From an uncultured bacterium (GTDB taxonomy: Bacteria; Pseudomonadota; Gammaproteobacteria; Burkholderiales; CAIKXV01): DNA of 32,573 nucleotides. The stretch is from positions 1 through 32,573 of the forward strand of contig CAIQON010000297.1 of assembly GCA_903873475.1 (NCBI GenBank), written 5' to 3'. The stretch's first letter is position 1; each line of letters begins with the position of its first letter. The position numbers and the translations under genes are program-made. Shown in pieces: positions 1 through 7,244 of the stretch. A model generated the notes under the pieces. It was not told the origin of the DNA. It was given only the letters and a program-made list of their open reading frames with translations, and did no database searches.

Positions 1-1279
1 CCTCGGTCGCATGCGCGTGTTCTCGGACGCGGTGCGCCGCGGCGGCCGCTGCGGCCACACCGGCCGCCGCTTCACCGACGTCGTCAACGTGGGCATCGGC
101 GGCTCGGACCTCGGACCGGCGATGGTCACCGACGCGCTGCAGCCTTATACCGCCGATTCCCTGCGCGTGCACTACGTGTCCAACCTCGATGCGGCGGAGC
201 TCTCGACGCGGCTGGCCAGGCTCGATCCCGAGACCACGCTGTTCGTCATCTGCTCGAAGACCTTCACCACGATCGAGACGATCACCAACGCCGATACCGC
301 TCGTCAGTGGCTGGTCGCGGCGCTGGGCGACCCGCGCGCGACCCGGGCACACTTCGTCGCGGTCAGCAGCAACATCGAGGGTACGCGCCAGTTCGGCATC
401 GACCCGGACAACGTGTTCGGTTTCCGGGACTGGGTGGGCGGCCGCTTTTCACTCTGGTCCGCGGTGGGTCTCGCCGTGATGCTGGCGATCGGGCCGGATG
501 CCTTCGATGAACTGCTCGCCGGCGCGCGCGCGATGGACGAGCATTTCCTGCAGGCACCGATCGAGCGCAACCTGCCGGTACGCATGGGCCTGCTCGGTGC
601 CTGGTACACGAATTTCTTTGGCGCAGCGACGCATGCAGTGCTGCCGTACGACCAGCGCCTGCACCGGCTGCCCGCGCACCTGCAGCAGCTCGAGATGGAA
701 AGCAACGGCAAGTCGATCGACCGGCAGGGCCGACCGGTCGACCACGCGACATGCCCGGTCCTGTGGGGCTCACCCGGGACTAACGGTCAGCATGCGTTCT
801 ACCAGTTGCTGCACCAGGGCACGCAGCTGATCCCTTCCGACTTCATCATCGCCCGCCAGCCGCACCACTCGCACCCGCTGCACCACCGGTTGCTGGTCGC
901 CAACTGCCTGGCACAGACCGAGGCGCTCGCGTTCGGCAAGACCCGGGACGAGGCACGCGCCGAGTTGGCCAGTCTCGGTGTCGCTGACGAGCGACTCGAC
1001 CTGCTGGCGGCAAACCAGACCTTTGCCGGCAACCAGCCGACCACGACACTGGTCGTCGAGCGGCTGGATCCGCACGCCGTCGGGGCCCTCGTGGCCCTCT
1101 ATGAACACAAGGTGCTGGTGCAATCCGCGCTCTGGAACATCAACCCGTTCGACCAGTGGGGTGTCGAGCTGGGCAAGACGCTCGCGCTGCGGATCGGCGC
1201 CTGCCTGCTGCCTGCGGCCGTGCCACTGGCCGGCCTCGATGCCTCCACCCGCGCGCTGATTCACCGATTGCGGACATGA
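1..1279 (+). CDS. pgi: Glucose-6-phosphate isomerase, 3' part (N-terminus outside window)
   Basis: Interconverts glucose-6-phosphate and fructose-6-phosphate in the cytoplasm (glycolysis, gluconeogenesis, entry to glycogen). The open frame runs in from the left edge, and its first residues (LGRMRVFSDAV) align with an internal segment of E. coli Pgi, so roughly 120 N-terminal residues are missing; the ATG at 11 is not the start. Both family signatures are present: DWVGGRFSLWSAVG and NPFDQWGVELGK. The expected catalytic residues are visible: Glu in MESNGK, His in FYQLLHQG and Lys in GVELGK. The C-terminus is complete (TGA at 1277-1279). Nearby glgA and glgP share the sugar-phosphate pool, but a signalling cluster lies between, so co-transcription is not implied. 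Identification is certain; only the truncation by the window edge is notable. Confidence 0.97.
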   Translation, partial: LGRMRVFSDAVRRGGRCGHTGRRFTDVVNVGIGGSDLGPAMVTDALQPYTADSLRVHYVSNLDAAELSTRLARLDPETTLFVICSKTFTTIETITNADTARQWLVAALGDPRATRAHFVAVSSNIEGTRQFGIDPDNVFGFRDWVGGRFSLWSAVGLAVMLAIGPDAFDELLAGARAMDEHFLQAPIERNLPVRMGLLGAWYTNFFGAATHAVLPYDQRLHRLPAHLQQLEMESNGKSIDRQGRPVDHATCPVLWGSPGTNGQHAFYQLLHQGTQLIPSDFIIARQPHHSHPLHHRLLVANCLAQTEALAFGKTRDEARAELASLGVADERLDLLAANQTFAGNQPTTTLVVERLDPHAVGALVALYEHKVLVQSALWNINPFDQWGVELGKTLALRIGACLLPAAVPLAGLDASTRALIHRLRT

Positions 1280-1425
1280 TCATCGGGACGCGAGGGTCCC
1301 GGCCTCGCCGACGCGCGATGCAAGCGCGTCGAAAGTCACGCCCTCGACAGTGCCCCCAGTGGGGTCGCGTTCCATCGAAACGACGCTAAACCCGGGCTGC
1401 AAACTGCCGATATAGGTGAGCCCTC

Positions 1426-1440
1426 GTCCGCCTGGCGGAC
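1426..1440. promoter_or_regulatory. 15-bp palindrome in the pgi-kinase spacer
   Basis: In the 221-bp gap between pgi and the sensor kinase, GTCCGCC and GGCGGAC form perfect 7-base arms around one T. A one-base centre is too tight for an RNA hairpin, so a dimeric regulator site is the likelier reading, about 60 bp before the kinase start. No convincing -35/-10 pair is visible in the gap. It could be chance in such GC-rich DNA. Confidence 0.2.
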
Positions 1441-1500
1441 AGGATCGCGTCCGCGCACGCCGCCGGGCGCAGACGAACGTCCCGGACTACCCGCGCATCG

Positions 1501-4500
1501 ATGGCAAGTGCCTCCCCGTCCTCCACGCCCCGCCCGTCAGCGCCATCGCATCGCGCCGGCCTGTGGATCATCCTTTCGGGCATCCTGCTGTTCACGCTGC
1601 TGGCTGCCTTCGCCTCGTCGATGCAGAACGAGCGCCACGCACGCTCGGAGTTCCGCCGCGCAGTAGACCGCTACCAGGGTGACATCGACCGGCAGTTGCG
1701 GGGACTGCAGGTGGCCACCCTGGGCATGGCGGCAGGCATGGCAGGCGGCGCCGAAGCGGTCTCGCGCGCACGCTTCGACCGCCTGGCGGCTGCGCTGAAC
1801 GCCACCGGGTCGCTCGGTGCGCTGGGTGCGATCGACCTGCTCGACCGGGTCGAGACGGGCGAGTTCGATGCCTGGCGCAGCAGCGTCCAGCGCCAGTACC
1901 CGGAGTACCCGCTGCAGGCTGGCCAGGCGGCCGCGTCATCGAGGGAGCGCCTGCTGCTACGCAACCGATGGCCCACCCCGATGGCCTACGACGCCATCGG
2001 CCGCGACCTGGGTGCCCAGGCGCAGCGGATGGACGCGGCCAGGGTGGCCGACGGATCGAAGCTGCCGGTGCTGAGCCGCATCTTCATCGAATCGACACCG
2101 GACGGGCCGCTCGCGGCCTATGTGATGATGGCGCCAGTGGCACCGACCGCCGACGCCGAAGCGCCCCGCAGGCAGTTGCAGCCGCCTGTGCCGCCCTTGT
2201 ACGGCACCAGCGCCCGCCAGTGGATTTCCCTGCTGGTGCTCGCAGACGAACTGTTCCGAGCGCCCCTGACCGCGCCGGATGCACCGCTCCAGGTGCAGGT
2301 CGCAGACCTCGACGCGCCAGACGCGCTCATCCATGGCGTCTTCGATATCAGCGGCACCCGGTTCAGCGACAGCCGGACGCTGTCGGCGATGGGCCGCGAA
2401 TGGCGCCTGACCTACACCACCACGCCTGCCTTCGAGGGCGCCAACCGCGACAGGGCCACGGGCGCCATCCTGCTGGCCGGGCTGCTGGTCGGTGTCGGCG
2501 TGCTCCTCGCCTTCCTGCGCCTGCGCCGCGCCGAGCAGTCGGCGAGCGCAGATCGCGCACGCGGCGACGCACGCATCGAGCAACTCGATGGGACGCTTCC
2601 GGTCGGCGTTTTCGAGACCGACGCGGCCAGGCTGCTGACGAGCGACGACATCATCTCGCTGCGATCCGGGATCGCGCAGCTGACATCGAGCGCGCTCGAG
2701 ATCCGGAAGCTCGCGGCCGTGGCGATCCAGGCCGCAGATGGCGTAGCGCTGCTCGACTGCACCGGGCGCATCGAGTGGGTGAATGCCTCCTACGAACGGC
2801 TGACAGGCCATGCGCTCGACGAGGTCCGCGGCATGCGCGGCTGCGAGTTCCTGCAGGGTCCGCTGACCGATCCGCTCACCAGCGGCACGATTGCCGCCTG
2901 CGTCGATGCCTGCGTGCCCGGCCAGGTGGAGATCGTCCATTACACGAAGCAGCGCGAGCCCGTCTGGTTTGAAGTGCGCAGCCAGCCCCTGTTCGACGAC
3001 AACGGCACCCACCTGGGCTATTTTCAGACGCATTTCGACATCACGGTGCGCAAGGCCGCCGAGGCAGCGGCTGCGCATGCACTGGCGGAACAGCAGCGTG
3101 CCGAAACCCGCCTCGTGCAGGCGATCGACTCGCTGGACGAGGCCTTTTCCCTGTACGACGAAAATGAACGCCTGGTCATCTTCAACGAGCGCAACCGCAC
3201 GCTCGCCCGCGACATCGGTGGCCGGATCCGCATCGGCATGACCAAGCGCGAAGTGCTGGAGGTGATTGCCGACACGCACGTGCCGGCGTCGGAAGGCCTG
3301 GAGGCGCGCGAAGCCTACATCGAACGCAGGCTCGCCGAGCACCGGGCGGGGGACAGCCATGTAGAACGCCGCGTCGGCCACGGCTGGTACCGGATATCCC
3401 TGCGGCGCACGCCCCTGGGCGACGTCGTGATAACGCGCGCCGACATCACCCAGGCGCGCGAACGCGAGGCGCAACTCGAGAAGCTGTCGGTGGTGGCCAG
3501 CCGCACGGCCAACTCGGTCGTGATCATCGATGCACACAACCGCATCGAGTGGGTCAACGAAAGTTTCGAACGCCAGACGGAGTACCGGATGGAAGAGGTA
3601 CTCGGCCGCTCGGCGGAAGAACTGCTGACGGGGCCGCTGACCGATGCCGCGCTCATCGGCGAAATGGTCCGGATGATCGATCAGGGCGTCGGCTGCCGCG
3701 TCGAACTCATCAACTACCGCAAGAACGGCGACCCGTACTGGGCCAGCATCGAGCGCCAGCCGATCCGCGACGACCAGGGCCGCGTCGTGCGCTGGATACG
3801 CCTTTCGCTGGACGTGAGCGAGCGCAAGCGCGCCGAGCTGGCGCTGCGCTCGAGCGAGGCAAAGAACCGGATGCTGGCGACAGTCGTTCAGCAGACAACC
3901 GCAGCGGTGATCACCAAGGATCTCGACAACCGGGTCACCTCGTGGAATCGTGGCGCCGAGCGACTGTACGGCTACTCCGCCGAGCAGGCGATCGGCCGCC
4001 TTTCGCATGAATTCCTGAATCCCGACATCACCCCGAAGCATCGCGATGGCCTGCTCGCGCGCGTGCGCAGCGGTGCCACGGACGTGAACCGGCTCCAGCA
4101 CATGCGTGCCGACGGCGTGCGCATCGACATCGAGTCGTCGCATGCGCCGCAGCTCGACGACCGGGGCGCCCTGGTTGGCCGCATCACGGTGATCCGCGAC
4201 ATCACCGAGCAGCTTCGCGCACAGCGATCGATCGAGGCCGCGCGCATCGCAGCCGAGCATTCACAGGAGGCGATGTCGACGTTCCTGTCCAACATGTCGC
4301 ACGAGTTGCGCACGCCGATGCACGCGATCCTTTCTTACGCGCGGCTGGGCCAGGATCGCATCTCGAGGGGCCTGCCCGAGAAGACGCAGCAGTACCTCGA
4401 CCGCATCGAGCAGAGCGGCGTGCGCCTGCTGGCACTGCTCAACGACCTGCTCGACCTGTCGCGCCTCGAGGCCGGCCGGCTGCCGATCGAACCCGGACGC

Positions 4501-5034
4501 CATGAACTCGCCATGACTGTCGATGCGGTGATCCTGGAGGTGGCCGGCCTCGCCCAGACACGGCAACTGGCCATCGAACGCATCGGGCTGCGCGCCCTGC
4601 CAGCCTGGTACGACCCGGCCCGGATCGCACAGGTGCTCACGAACGTGCTGGGCAACGCGGTCAAGTTCAGCTCCCCGGGGGGGGCGATCACGATTTCGCT
4701 CGGGCAGTGCACCGGTGCCGACGGTCGGGCGCTCGCCGAGGTGGTCGTCGCCGACAATGGCGTAGGCATCCCGGCCAGCGAACGGGAGGCGATCTTCGAC
4801 AAGTTCGTCCAGAGTTCCACGACGCGTACCGGCGCAGGCGGCACCGGCCTCGGACTCGCCATCTCGCGCGAACTGGTACATGCCCATGGCGGCGAGATCC
4901 GGGCCGAGGAAAACCCCGCAGGCGGCACCCGTTTCATCTTCACGCTGCCGACGGAGCCCTCGACGCACGCGCCTGCCCAGACGACGGCACAGGCCGGCCT
5001 GCATGCCACCGACCCCGGCCGTCGGGCCGCCTGA
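1501..5034 (+). CDS. CHASE/multi-PAS transmembrane sensor histidine kinase
   Basis: Membrane sensor kinase of 1177 residues. Order: TM helix about 20-40; CHASE-type periplasmic sensor about 55-310 (with NRWPTPMAYDAIGRDLG and a VMMAPV segment typical of the family); TM helix about 319-340; PAS 403-518; a second PAS of PAS_7 type 532-650; PAS 662-775; PAS 789-905; HisKA with phospho-acceptor His934 in NMSHELRTP; ATPase with N-box Asn1052, DNGVGI at 1085-1090 and GTGLGLAIS at 1114-1122. All kinase motifs are intact, and there is no receiver domain, so phosphate must go to separate proteins, most simply the two receiver proteins just downstream. The first PAS has a Cys448-E-F-L-Q-G stretch resembling the LOV core. 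The start at 1501 keeps the first TM helix but has no clear Shine-Dalgarno. The ligand is unknown. Confidence 0.93.
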   Translation: MASASPSSTPRPSAPSHRAGLWIILSGILLFTLLAAFASSMQNERHARSEFRRAVDRYQGDIDRQLRGLQVATLGMAAGMAGGAEAVSRARFDRLAAALNATGSLGALGAIDLLDRVETGEFDAWRSSVQRQYPEYPLQAGQAAASSRERLLLRNRWPTPMAYDAIGRDLGAQAQRMDAARVADGSKLPVLSRIFIESTPDGPLAAYVMMAPVAPTADAEAPRRQLQPPVPPLYGTSARQWISLLVLADELFRAPLTAPDAPLQVQVADLDAPDALIHGVFDISGTRFSDSRTLSAMGREWRLTYTTTPAFEGANRDRATGAILLAGLLVGVGVLLAFLRLRRAEQSASADRARGDARIEQLDGTLPVGVFETDAARLLTSDDIISLRSGIAQLTSSALEIRKLAAVAIQAADGVALLDCTGRIEWVNASYERLTGHALDEVRGMRGCEFLQGPLTDPLTSGTIAACVDACVPGQVEIVHYTKQREPVWFEVRSQPLFDDNGTHLGYFQTHFDITVRKAAEAAAAHALAEQQRAETRLVQAIDSLDEAFSLYDENERLVIFNERNRTLARDIGGRIRIGMTKREVLEVIADTHVPASEGLEAREAYIERRLAEHRAGDSHVERRVGHGWYRISLRRTPLGDVVITRADITQAREREAQLEKLSVVASRTANSVVIIDAHNRIEWVNESFERQTEYRMEEVLGRSAEELLTGPLTDAALIGEMVRMIDQGVGCRVELINYRKNGDPYWASIERQPIRDDQGRVVRWIRLSLDVSERKRAELALRSSEAKNRMLATVVQQTTAAVITKDLDNRVTSWNRGAERLYGYSAEQAIGRLSHEFLNPDITPKHRDGLLARVRSGATDVNRLQHMRADGVRIDIESSHAPQLDDRGALVGRITVIRDITEQLRAQRSIEAARIAAEHSQEAMSTFLSNMSHELRTPMHAILSYARLGQDRISRGLPEKTQQYLDRIEQSGVRLLALLNDLLDLSRLEAGRLPIEPGRHELAMTVDAVILEVAGLAQTRQLAIERIGLRALPAWYDPARIAQVLTNVLGNAVKFSSPGGAITISLGQCTGADGRALAEVVVADNGVGIPASEREAIFDKFVQSSTTRTGAGGTGLGLAISRELVHAHGGEIRAEENPAGGTRFIFTLPTEPSTHAPAQTTAQAGLHATDPGRRAA

Positions 5035-5060
5035 CACGCAACGCACGAGCCGCCGCGCAC

Positions 5061-5076
5061 TGGCGCCCGCCTCGCT
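5061..5076 (+). promoter_or_regulatory. Possible sigma-54 type -24/-12 element
   Basis: In the 136-bp gap between the kinase and the receiver-ATPase gene, TGGCGCCCGCCTCGCT has GG and GC separated by exactly 10 bases, as sigma-54 promoters require. It differs from TGGCAC-N5-TTGCW at two fixed positions. It sits about 95 bp before the next start. No activator sites are evident, and in GC-rich DNA such a match can arise by chance, so this is weak. Confidence 0.2.
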
Positions 5077-5170
5077 TAAGATGACGGCTGGCGTGCCGTA
5101 AATGAGCTGTCTCCCGGTACCCCGCATCTTCCGCCGCGCGGCGGCCCCTCCTTCCCTGCACACACCAGAC

Positions 5171-6127
5171 ATGCCCGATCCGAACGACCACGCAAGCCGC
5201 GTCCTGATCGTCGATGACGACGGATTCAATCGCGAAATCCTGGTCGAGTTCCTGGACGGCGAAGGCTACAGCCTGTCGACCGCAGCCGACGGAGAAGAGG
5301 CACTCGCAGCACTGGACGTGCATGGCCACGTCTATGACGCCGTACTGCTCGACCGGATGATGCCGGGAATCGATGGCATGGAAGTGCTGCGGCGGATCAA
5401 GGCGACACCGGCGCTGCGCTGGCTGCCGGTGATCATGCAGACCGCCGCCGCGGCCAGGGACCAGGTCGTCGAAGGCATCGAAGCAGGTGCCTTCTACTAC
5501 CTGACCAAGCCGTTCGAGATGCAGATACTGCGCTCGCTGGTGCGTTCGGCGGTCGAGGCCTCGCGCTCCCAGCGCCAGTTGCAGGCCGAGCTCGAGCAGC
5601 ACCGGCTGCTGATCGTCATGATGAACCGGGCATCGTTCTCGGTGCGCACGCCCGAGGAAGCGAGGCGGCTCGCAGTACTGGTCGCCAATGCGGCGCCCGA
5701 TCCCGACCAGGCGGTGCTCGGCCTGTCCGAACTGCTGCTCAACGGCATCGAGCACGGAAACCTCGGCCTGACCTACAACGACAAGTCGCGGCTTTGCGAG
5801 AGCGGCACCTGGGAATCGGAAGTCACGCGCCGGTTGGCGCTGCCAGCCTACGCCGGGCGCACGGTGAGCCTGGAGTTCGAGCGGCAGGGCGGCGCCGTCG
5901 AGGTGCTGATCACGGACCAGGGCGATGGCTTCGACTGGAAGCCCTATCTCGAGCTCGATCCGGCACGCGCGTTCCATGTGCACGGACGCGGCATCGCGCT
6001 CGCGCGAAAGATGAGTTTCGAATCGATCCAGTACCTGGGCAAGGGTAACCAGGTGCTGGCGCGTCTCGCCCCGCGCAACGCTGCGCCGGCCACGCCGGCA
6101 GGGCCCTCGGAAAAAGCCGTGGCCTGA
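5171..6127 (+). CDS. Response regulator with RsbW-like ATPase (anti-sigma kinase type) output
   Basis: A 318-residue cytoplasmic protein. The N-terminal receiver (about 10-125) has the acidic pair in VLIVDDD, phospho-acceptor Asp61 in LLDRMMPG, Thr91 and Lys113 in LTKPF. A short helical linker (about 130-155) leads to a HATPase_c_2 domain of the RsbW/SpoIIAB class: N-box SELLLNGIEHGN (Asn191), DQGDGF at 249-254 and the HGRGIALAR lid at 271-279. In this family the ATPase is usually a serine kinase acting on an anti-anti-sigma protein, or it binds a sigma factor. No STAS, PP2C or sigma gene is in the window, so the target is unknown. The open frame extends to 5102; 5171 was preferred because the receiver begins right after it, but neither start has a good ribosome site. 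Coupled to the next gene (1-bp gap). Confidence 0.85.
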   Translation: MPDPNDHASRVLIVDDDGFNREILVEFLDGEGYSLSTAADGEEALAALDVHGHVYDAVLLDRMMPGIDGMEVLRRIKATPALRWLPVIMQTAAAARDQVVEGIEAGAFYYLTKPFEMQILRSLVRSAVEASRSQRQLQAELEQHRLLIVMMNRASFSVRTPEEARRLAVLVANAAPDPDQAVLGLSELLLNGIEHGNLGLTYNDKSRLCESGTWESEVTRRLALPAYAGRTVSLEFERQGGAVEVLITDQGDGFDWKPYLELDPARAFHVHGRGIALARKMSFESIQYLGKGNQVLARLAPRNAAPATPAGPSEKAVA

Positions 6128-6128
6128 C

Positions 6129-7244
6129 ATGCAGATACTGGTCATCGACGATGTGGCACTCAACCTGAAGCTGATGGAGCACCTGATCCGGCGCCTGCCG
6201 GACTGCACCTCGGTGCTGTTCGAATCGTCCGCCGATGCGCTCGACTGGTGCAACACCCATGATCCGGACCTGGTCATCGTCGACTACATGATGCCCGCCC
6301 CGGACGGCATGGAATTCGCCGCCCGCTTCCGCCAGTTGCCCGGCAAGTCGGATACGCCGATGCTGATGGTGACGGCCAATACCGAGATCGCGGTCCGATA
6401 CCAGGCGCTCGAAGCGGGTATCAACGACTTCCTGACCAAGCCGATCGACCGCACGGAACTGCTTTCGAGGGCGCGCAACATGCTGCGCCTGCGTGACGCG
6501 CAGAAGAAGTTGCAGGGCCGTGCGGCGTGGCTCGAGTCGGAAGTGCGTGCCGCCACGGCCAAGATTGCCGCGCGTGAACTCGAGACCGTCGTGAGGCTCG
6601 CCCGCGCAGCCGAGTTCCGCGATCCCGAGACCGGCGCGCACGTGCAGCGCATGGCCCACTGTTCACGGCTGATCGGGCAGCAGATCGGCCTGTCGGAACA
6701 GCAGCAGGAGATCCTGCTGCTGGCGGCGCCCCTGCACGACGTGGGCAAGCTGGGCACGCCTGATCGCATCCTGCTCAAGCGCGGCAAGCTGGCGCCGGAC
6801 GAATGGGAAGTGATGAAGCAGCATGCCGTGATCGGCCATCAGATCCTCTGCGAGAGCGCGTCCCCGGTGATCCAGGCCGGCGCGCAGATCGCATGGTCGC
6901 ACCACGAGAAGTTCGATGGTACGGGTTACCCGCGCGGCCTCGCAGGCGAGGCTATCCCGCTGTTCGGGCGCATCGTAGCCATCGCCGACGTGTTCGACGC
7001 GCTGACATCAGCCCGGCCGTACAAGCGCGCATGGAGCGTGGACGAAGCCCTTGTGTTCATGCGCTCACAGGCTGGCCGGCACTTCGACCCCGACCTGCTC
7101 GAAGCCTTCCTGATGGTGCTGCCCCAGGTGAACGACATGCGGACGCGCTTCCGCGACGACGAGGCACCTCTCCAGCACGTTCACGACCCGGCGCTGCCGT
7201 GCGACGGCGAGTCGCCAGCGCTCGCAGGCATCGTCATCCCATGA
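6129..7244 (+). CDS. Response regulator with HD-GYP c-di-GMP phosphodiesterase domain (RpfG-like)
   Basis: A 371-residue cytoplasmic regulator. The receiver spans about 1-120, with phospho-acceptor Asp52 in IVDYMMPAPDG and Lys104 in LTKPID. A helical linker (about 120-150) follows, then an HD-GYP domain (about 150-340) with His171, the HD pair His203-Asp204 in LHDVGKLG, His232, His258-His259, GYP at 266-268 in DGTGYPRG, and Asp287. All metal and GYP residues appear present, so hydrolysis of cyclic di-GMP is expected, switched by phosphorylation of the receiver. ATG follows the previous TGA after one base, and its own TGA overlaps the next ATG (ATGA, 7241-7244), which argues for tight co-translation with both neighbours. 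The C-terminal 30 residues are unstructured-looking. Which process it controls (biofilm, motility) cannot be told from the sequence. Confidence 0.93.
   Translation: MQILVIDDVALNLKLMEHLIRRLPDCTSVLFESSADALDWCNTHDPDLVIVDYMMPAPDGMEFAARFRQLPGKSDTPMLMVTANTEIAVRYQALEAGINDFLTKPIDRTELLSRARNMLRLRDAQKKLQGRAAWLESEVRAATAKIAARELETVVRLARAAEFRDPETGAHVQRMAHCSRLIGQQIGLSEQQQEILLLAAPLHDVGKLGTPDRILLKRGKLAPDEWEVMKQHAVIGHQILCESASPVIQAGAQIAWSHHEKFDGTGYPRGLAGEAIPLFGRIVAIADVFDALTSARPYKRAWSVDEALVFMRSQAGRHFDPDLLEAFLMVLPQVNDMRTRFRDDEAPLQHVHDPALPCDGESPALAGIVIP

Noticed and set aside
1385-1425. Resemblance to a c-di-GMP riboswitch (CTAAACC and GCAAAC words) upstream of a c-di-GMP-related cluster.
   Set aside because: The words are isolated; the paired stems and conserved core order of the GEMM classes are not present.
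6803-7240. Upstream extension of the hybrid kinase by 146 codons.
   Set aside because: It lies wholly within the HD-GYP coding region and is Arg/Pro-rich; the ATGA overlap at 7241 gives a natural start.
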